Source: Proteles cristata cristata (taxonomy: Eukaryota; Chordata; Mammalia; Carnivora; Hyaenidae). From it: DNA of 64,000 nucleotides. The DNA lies in the NCBI GenBank assembly GCA_017311185.1, contig JAESUZ010001069.1:1026571-1090570 (forward strand), in the 5' to 3' direction. This document shows, piece after piece, positions 10,011-19,885 of the stretch (position 1 is its first letter; every line of letters starts with the position of its first letter). The notes below the pieces were generated by a model. The model had not been told where the DNA came from, ran no database searches, and saw only the letters and a program-made list of their open reading frames with translations. The translations under genes and the position numbers were made by a program.

Positions 10011-13000
10011 AGAATTGCAAGGATTAGGTATAAGAAGAGGGAGGGCAAACTGACAAATGGAGAGTTTGGCCAGAATATATTGTCTAGCAAAATCATCTGC
10101 ACAGTGAAGAATTGCCATCTGAATATCCATAGGGTGAATATGGGGTTTGGAATCATTGACTGAAAGATTAGTGGGACTATCACTGTCTTCAAAAAAATCG
10201 TCATATGGATTAAAACTCTCATTTTTCTGTTTCGAGGCACTTAGATAGACTTGATTCTCTCCATTTCCATCATCTTTGAAGACCAAGTATCTCAGCCCAT
10301 AATCCAACATCAGTAGCTTCTGTAGGAAGTAGAAGGGAAGCTCTCGTTCAGAGCTGGGCTGGGTTTTGTACACCGACGTCTTGTAGATCAGATGGAAGTT
10401 AGCTCTGTTCATCCTCTTTGGGTAGTAGTGTTCTAGGCCTAGACGCTGCAGTAATTCTAAGAAGGCTCCATTTTCTATGTTCTCCCATTTGTTGTTTTCA
10501 CTATCATGTGGTTCATGAGGCAGTTCCTTTTCATGGAATATACTTTGCAAATGTTTTCTTACTTCATCCATTTGCAGTGAAGGGGTAGTGATTTCATAAA
10601 TTCCATCAATGAGCAGTCTCAAGTCTTTCTCTAGGTTTTCCCAATCATGATCTGCTCCAGGTTTTGTGAGGACATCTACAACATTTTTAGACAATGATTG
10701 TCCCATGTACTGCCTTATAAATGTCAAACGTTGTGTTTTCTCTTTTGGAGAAACATCTATAGCTCTAACAGAGGCTGTCAAACATGTGAGCACAAGGAAT
10801 GCATGAGCCTTGGAGCTGCAGATATTTTTGAGCTCTTGGTATTTATCTTGGGCAGTTTGCATTTCATGCAGGAGAGAGTCTAACTCATCACACTCCAGGA
10901 GATCCCTAAAGGTATTGTTTTCCATGTGATAACCTGCACCAGCTGCAATGGAAAGTAGTAAGAGCTGTATGTCTGACTGCTCTTTTTCTTGGAGGTAATT
11001 CAAGAAGCAGTGAAGAGACCGGCCGACTTCATAAGTGGCCTTTCTTTGTGCTTCCTCCACTATTTCTGGGGACTCAGATATAACCTTCACTTCCAAAAAG
11101 TCATTTATGTTTTTTCTTAAGATTTTAATTAATTCAGAAAATTGAGAGATATTTATATGCTTCTTCTCTGACTCTGATGAGAAGATCCACTGCATGATGG
11201 ATTGAGCCTGAGCAAAGTTTGTCACGCTATAGATGTGAGGATACAAAAGGCTGCGCAACTGAGATTTAATTAATTTTGTTTCATAAATGGAAGAACTTTT
11301 GCAATAATTGACAGTGTTTACCAGAAAATTCTGCAGACCCCTATCTGTGAGGCATATGTTAATCCAGGTGTCATAACTTTTTAGTTTTTGACTCAGCATT
11401 TGCATGAAACTTATCAGCTTTTTAAGCTGCTCTTCAGGGTCGGTTACCTCCCAGGATTTTACATCATCTAGAAAAATGCTGGCCTTCTTCACAACGTTCT
11501 GTAATTCTTCTCCATTCTGTATCTGGGTAGTGAGGTCAGTCAGAGCAGTGTAGCTGTCCTTCAGGCAGATAGCGACCTGAAGAGCATCTTTAAAATCACT
11601 TCTGTGGCTGGAGAGAATGATGTCCCAGACAGGCACCAGTTGAATTCCCCGGTCAATGACACACCAGGTTCGATTACTGGCAACTAGGCCAGTTTTCCAC
11701 TGGAAAAGGCCATTTGCTTCTGGTGGGCCACCTGTCTGGGTCACAGATAATTGGAGTTTGGTTTGAAGATTTTGAGAGCTTGTGCTATGAGAGTCTTCTT
11801 TTGAATGAGAGTCTGTCATAGCCATATCTGTAGCAACTCGAATTCCAAAGCCACTGTAGCAGCCGCTTATGCAAATATCCAGGGCCTCAGCTGACTGCTG
11901 TTTCACTTCTGCCAGTTGCTCACTTTGAAAACCCCGTGAAATGGCTTTCCACCAGTAGATTCCTCCAAAGTGCAGAGGGCCCTGGTTAGCATGAGAGCCA
12001 AACCTGTGGAAGAATGCTTCAGCCCGGGACTTTAGCAAAAGGACTCTGTCTGAGCCTTCAGATTGATCCAGAAGGTCTTCGATGCATTTTAATTCATGGA
12101 GAGCAGCCTTGGATAACTGGAGCTGATCAGTGGGAAAGTGACAGGAAGCCAGTGGGATGTAGCTGAACTTGGTTGAGCAAAAATAAGAGTGCTCAGAATG
12201 TGATTGTTGGGTTTCCTTAGATTCTGAGTGTTTGCTGTAATCTACACTTGCTTCCAGGCTAAATCCCCAACCTTTACCTCTGGCTGAGGCAGTTGCACTG
12301 AAGCCCAGCTTCTCTATAGTCTGGGTAAATGTGGATTCTGCTTCAGAAGATGTAAATTCTCTTGCCTCCATCCGTGTGCCTTGCTGAGGGCCAAAGAGTG
12401 AGAAGTTCTTTGGGACACTGAGTAGCTTCTCTGTCTTCTGTATCAAACTTCTTTCATTGCTAGTTTTGTAAATTCCCTGCAGAGCTAACCCTCCAGATGC
12501 CCATCTCACCAGATCTCCATCTGATAGGTTCTGCCTGTGAGATAATATCCCCTCTGTGAGGTTGAGTTGTTTCTGAATGTTTTCCATGACTTCTTGGAGA
12601 GACTTTTGGGGAGGTGGCCAGTATTCTTCAGGGATCCCCATTGCCTGCCTCAGCTCTGCCTCTTTTCTCCTCACTGCTTCTTCCTCTTGCTGCCTCCCTG
12701 CTGACAGCAAGCCTCTTAGCTCCTGTAGTGTCTGCTCTGCATGCTTCTGCATTTTCTTCATCATTTCCAGCTGAGATTCCTGTAACTCAGAAAGACTATT
12801 TGAGTGTGACATGTTAAGAATCATTTCTAGGGCTTTCTTCTCCCAGGAATGTCGTGCTTGAGATTTCAGCTTCTGGAGGTCTTTTTCTTCTAGGTGTTGT
12901 AAGGCCTGGGCACAAGTCACACCCAGGTATTCCTGCAACTTGGGCAACCAGTACTCGGGTGCCAGTCCTACTTCTGTCAGCTTCTCTTGAAGGTCATGTG

Positions 13001-13052
13001 TTCTTTTGTCTCTGAGCAGGGGCTCATCAGGAATGGACTTCGCTGTGGCCAT
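10008..13052 (-). CDS. GVIN1: N-terminal part of GVIN-family GTPase, ends at premature stop
   Basis: Encodes 1,014 residues from a well-placed ATG (context gccATGg) to the premature TAA. The frame stays open for 7 codons upstream of the ATG through the splice acceptor, starting from a GTG; that extension is intronic and should not be used. Residues 10-75 form a small helical region (LQEKLTEVGLAPEYWLPKLQ) of the kind found at the N-terminus of VLIG proteins. Residues about 87-138 are a charged coiled coil. The rest is the long helical and mixed region before the G domain. No nucleotide-binding motif lies in this part, so a protein ending here could not hydrolyse GTP. It might act as a scaffold or a dominant-negative partner, but that is speculation. 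Nonsense-mediated decay depends on downstream introns, and none is visible inside this exon. Confidence 0.85.
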   Translation of the reverse strand: MATAKSIPDEPLLRDKRTHDLQEKLTEVGLAPEYWLPKLQEYLGVTCAQALQHLEEKDLQKLKSQARHSWEKKALEMILNMSHSNSLSELQESQLEMMKKMQKHAEQTLQELRGLLSAGRQQEEEAVRRKEAELRQAMGIPEEYWPPPQKSLQEVMENIQKQLNLTEGILSHRQNLSDGDLVRWASGGLALQGIYKTSNERSLIQKTEKLLSVPKNFSLFGPQQGTRMEAREFTSSEAESTFTQTIEKLGFSATASARGKGWGFSLEASVDYSKHSESKETQQSHSEHSYFCSTKFSYIPLASCHFPTDQLQLSKAALHELKCIEDLLDQSEGSDRVLLLKSRAEAFFHRFGSHANQGPLHFGGIYWWKAISRGFQSEQLAEVKQQSAEALDICISGCYSGFGIRVATDMAMTDSHSKEDSHSTSSQNLQTKLQLSVTQTGGPPEANGLFQWKTGLVASNRTWCVIDRGIQLVPVWDIILSSHRSDFKDALQVAICLKDSYTALTDLTTQIQNGEELQNVVKKASIFLDDVKSWEVTDPEEQLKKLISFMQMLSQKLKSYDTWINICLTDRGLQNFLVNTVNYCKSSSIYETKLIKSQLRSLLYPHIYSVTNFAQAQSIMQWIFSSESEKKHINISQFSELIKILRKNINDFLEVKVISESPEIVEEAQRKATYEVGRSLHCFLNYLQEKEQSDIQLLLLSIAAGAGYHMENNTFRDLLECDELDSLLHEMQTAQDKYQELKNICSSKAHAFLVLTCLTASVRAIDVSPKEKTQRLTFIRQYMGQSLSKNVVDVLTKPGADHDWENLEKDLRLLIDGIYEITTPSLQMDEVRKHLQSIFHEKELPHEPHDSENNKWENIENGAFLELLQRLGLEHYYPKRMNRANFHLIYKTSVYKTQPSSERELPFYFLQKLLMLDYGLRYLVFKDDGNGENQVYLSASKQKNESFNPYDDFFEDSDSPTNLSVNDSKPHIHPMDIQMAILHCADDFARQYILAKLSICQFALPLLIPNPCNS

Positions 13053-13075
13053 GGCTGTGGGAAGAAAAGACACTC
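13053..13075 (-). promoter_or_regulatory. Splice acceptor before the giant coding exon
   Basis: The minus strand reads gtcttttcttcccacag then CCATGG. This is a pyrimidine tract and CAG that places the exon start at 13054, two bases before the ATG. The family has non-coding 5' exons, so the promoter and first exon should lie at higher plus-strand coordinates; I could not identify them. Confidence 0.75.
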
Positions 13076-13189
13076 AGTTAGCCTGTGTTATGACTTTAGA
13101 AGTCTCATAGCCAAAAGGGTGAATGCACTAAAGATGCAAGTCTTCAAGTTTTCTCAGTTCCTCCTCTCATTGTTCCAACAAATATGTTT

Positions 13190-13236
13190 TGTTGCCGTTG
13201 TTGCTTGTTGTTGTTGTTGTTTTTGTTGTTTTGGCA
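13190..13236. repeat. (TTG)n simple repeat
   Basis: Imperfect run of ttg/ttgt units in the intron just upstream of the GTPase coding exon. Confidence 0.85.
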
Positions 13237-13423
13237 AGATATCTTTGTGAGCGTTCTAAATATGGATTGCCTTTTAGTTACCAGGGTGAGTTGAAACTTG
13301 AAGCCTGGCTTTTGTCATTCCCTATTACACAGAATTGATTGCATGGAGATCATTAAGCTGAGGTTTGGAAATATGCATGAGTTTGATAGCCTGATGTTTG
13401 TTTTAAAACCAAGAGTGGCCACA

Positions 13424-13850
13424 AAAAAAAAAAAAGAAGGAATCTTGCCATTTGCAATGATGTGCATGGAGCTGGAGGATTATGCTAAGTGTAATATAGA
13501 AGGACAAATACCATATTATTTCATCCATATGGAAATTTAAGAAACAAAACAGATGAACATAGAGGGGAAAAGAGAGGCAAACCATGCAACAGATTCTTAC
13601 CTACAGAAAACAGACAAGAGTTACTGGAGAGGAAGTGGTCAGGGGGAAGGGTTAAATGAGTGATGGATATTAAGGAGGCCACTTGCTGTGACGAGCGCTG
13701 GGTGTTGTATGTAAGTGATGAATCACTAAATTCTATACCTGAAACTAATATTACACTGTATCTTAAGTAACTTGAGTTAAATGAAAACTTGAAAACGAAA
13801 AGAAAAAAATTTAAGAAAAGAAAAAATATTATTCAATAGCAAACAAAAAA
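13424..13850 (+). mobile_element. 5'-truncated L1 (3' UTR)
   Basis: The segment carries the L1 tail signature 'gaaacaaaacagatgaacat', then 'gcgctgggtgttgtatg' and 'acctgaaactaatattacac'. It is flanked by near-identical copies of aagagtggc.ac around 13411-13423 and 13851-13863, which are the likely target duplication. Confidence 0.8.
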
Positions 13851-13863
13851 TAAGAGTGGCACC

Positions 13864-14861
13864 ACCAATTACTATTTCCTCTTTTAGTTTCTGTTAAACC
13901 TCTGTAGAGTGGTTTCTTTCCTGTATTTCTGTCACTTTTTAGGCTATTTTATGATATTTATTTATTCTCTTGTCCTTTAAAACTCATTTGCAGAGTTCAG
14001 CATCATGATGGCATAAGATGTTCCTCTTTTATGGCCCCCTTTTAAAACAACTTATTTGACATCCATTTGTGAACAAAAGTGCCTCAGTTGAAGTTGTGGG
14101 ATCTAGCACCATATGCCAAGGGACATGGGAGTAATCTCATCCACCTGTGCGTCTGGCAATAGGCAGAAGACCTCAGTATGGGCCATGGAACCTGCAGAAC
14201 CAGTAAGCCTGCCCCAGCGCCCTGGCCACGGTCAGAAAAAAACCAGGAGTGTGCTGTCCTGGGCAGATACCCACAGGTGAAAGAATTTGCAGAAATACAG
14301 CCCTCTTGATGGGAGGTTCCTGCACAAGTTTGGTGACACTGCTGGACTGGAACTGTCCAAAAGGGTAGTGGCGAGTGAGTGCCCACTACTCCCTATGTGT
14401 GGGACATGGCTGGAGAAATCCATCTCTGGGTATTCATTCCAGAGTATCAAGTCAGGACTGGGAGAAGGGAGAAGAGATTGGGGAAGAAGAATATCAAAGG
14501 ATTTTAAAGGGACATAGTCCTGTTGAATACAGTCAGGTTCAGCAGGAAGTCCTTCAATGAGCGTCTGGGAGAACCTCACCCAAGGATCTCTCCCCCAGGT
14601 GCATGGGCACCCTCAGTGCCCCAAGTGCTAAACCAACAAATACTCCCCCCTCCCCTGCTTTGCGGCTGGCTCCCTATGCATGCTCCTGAGTTCAGCGGTG
14701 AGAGCTAGTCTGTTAGACTGCTATCAGCAAAACAGATCAGGATTTGTGAGGAAGAAAGAAACCATACATTTGAGCCATAGCACCACCTTCTGGAAAACAA
14801 AAGAGAAGTTTTCAGTAGCCAATCTGCTGAGTTATAAGAACCAGACAAAGCCTAAAAGGTT
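13864..14861. other. Non-coding stretch, possible old L1 5' UTR or other decayed repeat
   Basis: No gene. Sequence from about 14000 (catcatgatggcataagatg, then a GC-richer 14180-14660) has the feel of a decayed L1 5' region, but I cannot assign it. The short frames on both strands overlap each other and show no protein family. Confidence 0.35.
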
Positions 14862-14880
14862 AAGAATTCTGCCACAAGAG

Positions 14881-15042
14881 GGGTGCCTGGGTGGCTTAGT
14901 CGGTTAAGCGTCCGACTTTCGCTTAGGTCATGATCTCGCGGTTCGTGGGTTCGAGCCCCTCGTCGGGCTCTGTGCTGACTGCCAGCTCAGAGCCTGGAGC
15001 CTGTTTCAGTCTGTGACTCCCTCTCTCTCTGACCCTCCCCTG

Positions 15043-15084
<42 letters not shown>

Positions 15085-15133
15085 CTCTCTCTCTCCTAGA
15101 AATAAATTAAAATATTTAAAAATAAAAAAAAAG
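14881..15133 (+). repeat. Young felid-type SINE with (CA)n tail
   Basis: The copy is close to consensus: 'gggtgcctgggtggcttagt', 'cgcggttcgtgggttcgag' and a CT stretch. A perfect 19-bp target duplication, aagaattctgccacaagag, lies at 14862-14880 and 15134-15152. The tail includes a (CA)n tract at 15045-15081. Confidence 0.93.
15045..15081. repeat. (CA)n microsatellite
   Basis: About 18 perfect CA units inside the tail of the SINE, followed by (CT)n. Likely polymorphic. Confidence 0.95.
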
Positions 15134-15299
15134 AAGAATTCTGCCACAAGAGACAGCAAGAGTAATGGAGCAGTTGTATCCATACAAAAGTAGAGAAAAT
15201 CCCAGCTATAATAGTACCAATACACAGAATACCCTAACTGAAGGGAACAAGTAAAGATATAAGGAAGTGTCTTCTACTTTAGATGCAAAAGTAATGCAA

Positions 15300-15740
15300 A
15301 ATTCTTCAGATCACTCTTTCCAGGCCATAATCCCTTAGGTTCTTTGCCCGGCCTCTCTCCAGGAACAGGGCAGTGCCCTCAGGGTTCCATCCCTGTCCAG
15401 GCTTTAAGACCTGCTGGTTGCAAGAACTTAGAAAAAGCAGCCCCTATCATTTTCTCAGCCAATGGCTCTGGGTAAATCTTTTCCTTTTGTGTTCCCTTGT
15501 GTGCTTTGCCCTCTCCCACCCTTCTCCACAACCATGGCTCTCTACTCTCTGCAACAACTGTGATCCTTTTCTCCCCTGAACCACATCTCCATACTTCCTA
15601 CCTTCTTTAATGTGGCTTCTTCTCCCCCTTTAGGTATGGAATTTGTTCTGTCAACCTTCAGATTGGTTTCTTGGGTATTTAGAATGATTTGATAGTTATC
15701 CTGTCTCCTGAGATGAGACAAGCCTAGGGTCCTCCTACTG
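15300..15740 (-). mobile_element. Antisense fragment of an old L1 5' UTR
   Basis: The text 'aagacctgctggttgcaagaactta...agccaatggctctggg' is the reverse complement of the L1 5' UTR type seen at 62700-62780 and 41090-41160. The end near 'tgtgtcacccatcctcctc' fits the start of an L1. Confidence 0.6.
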
Positions 15741-15774
15741 TGTCACCCATCCTCCTCTCCATGAATTTTTTTAA

Positions 15775-16967
15775 AATATGAATTGACTCCATTTCAAATG
15801 GCTGAAGGCAATGGAAGCCATTGCCTGTTCTTCAGAATGGTGCTCACCTATCACTCAGGAACAACTGACCTATGTTCAATTACTGTTCACGTGGAACTTT
15901 CTCTATTTCAGCCTTCAAAGTTTTTTTTTAGAGCTTTAAAAAAAGTTTATTTATTATGAAAGAAAGGGAGAGAGAATTCATGAGAGCAGGAAAGGGGCAG
16001 AGAGAGAGAGAATTACAACCAGACTCCATATTGTCAGCTCAGAGCCCAACATAGGGCTCGATCCCATGAACCATGAGATCATGACCTGAGCTGAGATCAA
16101 GAGCTTGAAGCTCAACTAACTGAGTCATGTAGGTGCTATCAGCCCTCAAAGTTCTCATTGGAATATTTGCTACTATTACCAAGATCTGCACCAGTGGAAG
16201 CTCCACCTTGGGTCATGCCCTGGGCTTCGAGTCTCACCACAGTGGCCCTCCTACTCATTGTGGCATAGTGGCTGTGGTGGCAACCGGAGGAAACTTATGT
16301 TGCCCACCCCCACTTGCTTCCATCCTTCTTTCATGCATCACCAAATGCCAGTCATGGCTGTGTATGGGTCCATCACTCCCAACATTTCCAGGGCTAGGTC
16401 ATTCAGTAGGTGGGTGTTTATATAATCCTTAGTGGATTTTAACTTGTGTTGACATCATCCTACTGTTTATATCAACCCATATCTTTTCTGGGATCTAATG
16501 AACCTCAGCATCAGGTGCCTTAACCCAGCATTTGATTCATCCTGCAGCACTACTTCTGCTTACCAAAAGTAGCCCAACTGACACTCACATTCCACTCCTG
16601 GCTCCATGCTAGCAAGGCAGGATTTGAGGTTTGAGAATAGGTTGGAATGGTTTTAGTTGAAGACCTCTAATCATTCACTTTACTAGGTTTGTGTGTGAGA
16701 GTGCCAGCTATCCTAAGGGAAACTTTGGAGAGAACCAGCTACTAGATGGTTTGATTAGTCTTTTGCCCCTATACACAGGTCAAATGACCAATTTGCACAT
16801 CAGGACCATTACAGACCTCCACCAGAGTTTCCTTTGGCTTCACCTTTCCCAGACATAGCTCACCATCTTTCAGGTCCTAACATGTGCACTCATGTTTCAC
16901 TTCCCTAGCATGGTGGGTGAGATGGTCCAGTGATACACCCTCCTCAGACTAGAGAGTGGAGCTGAGG
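15775..16967 (-). pseudogene. 28S rRNA pseudogene (processed or inserted fragment), split by a SINE
   Basis: The minus strand follows nuclear large-subunit rRNA over about 970 bases. Plus-strand landmarks, read as antisense rRNA, are 'ctatcctaagggaaacttt' (16709), 'gaaccagctactagatggtt' (16731), 'attagtcttttgcccctata' (16754), 'gacctctaatcattcacttt' (16662), 'ctgcttaccaaaagtagccc' (16557) and 'catttccagggctaggtcat' (16382). Many differences are C/T or G/A changes at former CpGs, with several small gaps, so it is old and not functional. A SINE at 15923-16138 interrupts it. I compared it with 28S rRNA from memory. Confidence 0.88.
15923..16138 (-). repeat. Antisense CAN SINE inside the 28S pseudogene
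   Basis: Begins with an oligo-T-like stretch and (GA)-rich tract and ends at the SINE head in reverse. It is flanked by tcagcc(t/c)tcaaagtt at 15908-15922 and 16139-16153. The duplicated bases are themselves 28S sequence, which fixes the order of events. Confidence 0.88.
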
Positions 16968-17516
16968 AACTTAGTGAATGAGATAGAAAATGCAATAGGG
17001 AGCATGTACATAATAGTAGAGCAAATGAAAGACAGAATAAGTGAGTTAGAGGACAAGAAATTTGAAATAAGCCAGGTAGTGGAGATTAAAGAAAAAAGAT
17101 TGAAAAAAGAGTGAAGTCTGCATGATGCATAGGATTTTATAAAAAAACAAAACCAAAAACAAACAGAATAATAAGGGTTCCAGAAGGAGAAGAGGGAAAG
17201 TTACAGAAAGTTTATTTAAATAAATAATAGCTGAGAACTTCCCACACCTGAAGAGAGAATTGGACATCCGAGTTTGTGAAGCTAAGAAATCACTCTATTA
17301 TCTCAGTGCAAGAAGACCTCTAAGACACATTATAATGAAACTGTCAAAAATCAAAGATAATGAGCGACTCCTAAAAGCATCCAGGGAAAATGATGGTAGT
17401 CTACAAATGAACCCCCATTAGACTATTAGTAGATTTCTCAGCAGAAACCCTATAGACCAGGAAAGAGTGGAATGACCTATGCGAAATGTTGGAGGAAAAA
17501 ATTGTCAATCAAGAAT
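16968..17516 (+). mobile_element. Oldest L1 of the nest, left part (5' region/ORF1)
   Basis: ORF1-like sequence, for example 'gaatgacctatgcgaaatg' and 'tcaatcaagaatactc', is heavily decayed. It stops abruptly at 17516 and the ORF1 sequence resumes at 28154 ('gaatactttatctagcagtt'). The two parts are one L1 split by a later insertion. Confidence 0.65.
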
Positions 17517-18635
17517 ACTCTAACTGGCCCCCAAAACAAGAGTTCTGGCTCAGATGGCTTCCCAGGGAATTTCTATCAGACACTTAAAGAACAGTTAATA
17601 CCTATTCTTCTCAAAGCGGTTTGAAATATAGAAATGGAAGGAAAGCTTCCAAACTCATTCTGTGAAGTCAGCATTACCTTGATTCCAAAACCAGACAAAG
17701 ACCTCAGTAAAAAAAGGAATTACAGGCCAAATCCCTGATGAACCTGGATGCAAAAATTCTCAACATAATACTAGCAAATGGAATTCAAGAGTACCTAAAG
17801 GAATTATTTATTATGATCAAGTGGGATTTATTCTGGGATGCAGGGCTGATTCAATATTTGACATCAATCAACATGATATACCACATAAAAGAAAGGATAA
17901 GAACCGTATGATCCTTTCAATAGATGCAGAAAAAGCATTTGACAAAAATACAGCATCTTTTCTTAATGAAAAGTCTCAAGAAAGCTGGGATAGAAGGAAC
18001 ATACCTCAGCATTATAAAGGTCATATACAAAAGACCCACAGCTAATATCATCCTCAATGGAGAAAAACTGAGAGCTTTCCTCCTAAGTTCAGGAATGACC
18101 ACTCTCACCACTTTTGTTTAACATAGTACTGGAAGTCATAGCCTCAGCAATGAGACACCACCCCCCCCCCCAAAAAAAAAGAAAAAGAAATAAAAGGCAT
18201 ACAAATTGGCAGGGAAGAAGTCAAACTTTCACTCTTCTCAGATGACATAGTCTGTGGAAAACCCAAAAGACTCCATCAAAAAACTGCTACAACTGATATG
18301 TGAATTCAGCAAAGTCGCAGAACATAAAATCAACATACAGAAACTGGTTGCATTTCTATACATCAATAATGAAGCACCAGAAAGAGAAATTAAGGATTCA
18401 GTCCCACTTACAGTTGCACCAAAACCCATAAAATACCTAGGAATAAACCTAATCCAAGAGGTAAGAGATCTGTACACTGAAAACTATAGAAAGCATATGA
18501 AAGAAATTGAAGAGTACACAAAGAAATGGAAAAACATTCCATGCTCATGCAGTGGAAGAACAAATACTGTTAAAATGTATATGTTACCGGAAGCAATGTA
18601 CACATTTAATGCAATCCTGTCAAAACAACTCCAGC
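17517..18635 (+). mobile_element. Middle L1 of the nest, left part (ORF2 reverse transcriptase region)
   Basis: 5'-truncated L1 that starts within ORF2. A decayed RT reading is visible in frames at 17821-18121 and 18254-18664 ([21 protein letters not shown]). It continues at 26340 on the far side of a younger full-length L1. Confidence 0.75.
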
Positions 18636-18816
18636 GGGAGAGAGGCAAGATGGCGGAGAAGTAGGGAACTCCGTACATTGCACTCACCCCCATATCTTGC
18701 ACTGAGAAGACCTGAAGCCATAGGAACCCTTACAGAATCCAGGAGTTTGGGAGGAAAAGAAGACAGAGACCACTGAGAAAACCTTCTAACGTGAGTGTGA
18801 ACTGGGGAAGATAAAA

Positions 18817-19551
18817 TTGGGCCGGGACCAGAGACAGAGGGACAGGGGCGATCCCCCTCTGCAGGTAGTGAGAGGGGAAAGAGAAAGGCCAAAACTGCTC
18901 AAGACACGGTCCCTGTCGCTGGGAACAGAAAAACCTCCACTCAGGACACAGAGGGACCTGTTCTCCGGCTCTCCAGCTGACCCTAAGCGAGACGCACTTG
19001 TTCCAAACAATCCCGGGGAAAACAACTCCCTGCCTGCCAACTTGACCTGGAGGGGCGGCACGGCGACCTCGCCTTTTTGCTTCTGGCTTGGCTGGATCCC
19101 TAGAGGGGAGGCGAAGGGCTTAAAACTGGGAGATTTGCCCGCGAGTTTGTGTTTCGGGTGAGGAGACACAGAGGGATCCCGTTGCCCGCTCTCCAGCTGC
19201 CCCTAGGCAGGACGCACTTGTCCCAGGCGACCTCCATCCTTGCTGGCCAACGCGACCTGGAGGAGACTGGAGAAGCGGCTTCTGGCTCAATCCCCAGGGG
19301 GAAGGCAAGAAGCTTGGAACTGCCCTGAGGGGATTGGCTGCGAGTTTGTGTCTACCACAATTTCAGTGGGCGCGGACTGGGATTTGGAAACGAGGCCTGG
19401 CCTGGGATATAGAATGCAACCCACCTTGGCTGCACCATCAGCTCGGGGAGTTTACACACCCAAAAAAGTGAGTTGCAGCGCTTGGTTCAAGAAGGGACTG
19501 GAGCGCCACCACTCTTTTCCCCACAACCACCAAGGCAGAACTCCCGCCTGA
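18817..19551 (+). promoter_or_regulatory. L1 5' UTR / promoter region of element A
   Basis: GC-rich segment with reading frames on both strands that match no protein. It aligns by eye with the second L1 5' UTR copy at 33090-34338, which supports a promoter/UTR role and not a gene. The start carries an 'aagatggcgg' motif, the type of YY1 site that opens L1 promoters. Confidence 0.65.
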
Positions 19552-19885
19552 CGCATTGGATCAAACCACTTCCATCACTGCTAGAGAGCTGCCCTCCTCT
19601 CCCCCACCTTTTTTGTTTGTTTGTTTAATCGGAGCACTGCCCTGATTAATTCTGGTCATTGGCTTGCTTAAACAGTCACATTTAATCCTTCTCTAGATGT
19701 AAATTCTACACGAACCTACCTTTTCATCTCTTTCTCTCGGGAGTAATCAGACTATATAGTTTCTCTGGTTAACAAAAGCGTTTTCTCTCACCTCTTCAAC
19801 CATATTACACCCCTTCACTCTTTGAAAAAAGCTTCTTATCCCTTCTGCCTGCTCAATTCATTTCCAATTTTGCCTCATCGAGGCC

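Larger units (their letters stand above)
5760..13052 (-). pseudogene. GVIN1: Interferon-induced very large GTPase (GVIN/VLIG family), one in-frame stop
   Basis: This is one continuous frame of 2,431 codons from ATG 13052 to the natural stop, broken only by a TAA at codon 1015. Family members are cytosolic or nuclear GTPases of about 2,400 residues, induced by interferon and related to the GBP/IRG immunity GTPases; individual functions are poorly known. The features seen, in order, are an N-terminal helical segment, a coiled coil near residues 87-138, the G domain with P-loop GLQSSGKST near 1497-1505, a switch-I threonine candidate near 1523, G3 motif DTEG at 1550-1553, and a Cys-rich CPCC patch near 2290. 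All coding sequence is in one giant exon, as in mouse Gvin1, with a splice acceptor two bases before the ATG. The human counterpart, GVINP1, is a pseudogene. If the stop is real, the main product loses its GTPase domain. An alternative is a base error or a segregating allele. Confidence 0.9.

Noticed and set aside
9929..10240. A 103-residue minus-strand frame overlapping the premature stop
   Set aside because: It is in another frame, has no family likeness, and includes an arbitrary hydrophobic run. The GTPase frame explains this DNA.
6006..12817. Many plus-strand frames of 60-150 residues opposite the GTPase gene
   Set aside because: Shadows of the coding exon on the other strand, with no protein features.
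5760..13052. Two separate genes, one for each long minus-strand frame
   Set aside because: Both are in the same frame, the joining sequence is family-like, and the first ATG of the downstream frame lies inside conserved sequence.
13880..13900. ISRE-like motif (reverse of 'agtttctgttaaac') upstream of the GTPase exon
   Set aside because: Only one GAAAC half matches. It is in a presumed intron and next to repeats, too weak to call.
14084..14907. Cluster of short overlapping frames that might be a small gene
   Set aside because: Frames occur on both strands with no conserved motif, splice pattern or family likeness.
14881..15133. tRNA-like A and B boxes in the SINEs read as tRNA genes
   Set aside because: The surrounding CT block, A-rich tail and target duplications show these are SINE copies. 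No cloverleaf is kept.
18786..19551. Overlapping frames of 90-127 residues on both strands
   Set aside because: They lie in the GC-rich L1 5' UTR and recur as broken forms in the copy at 33.3-33.9 kb.
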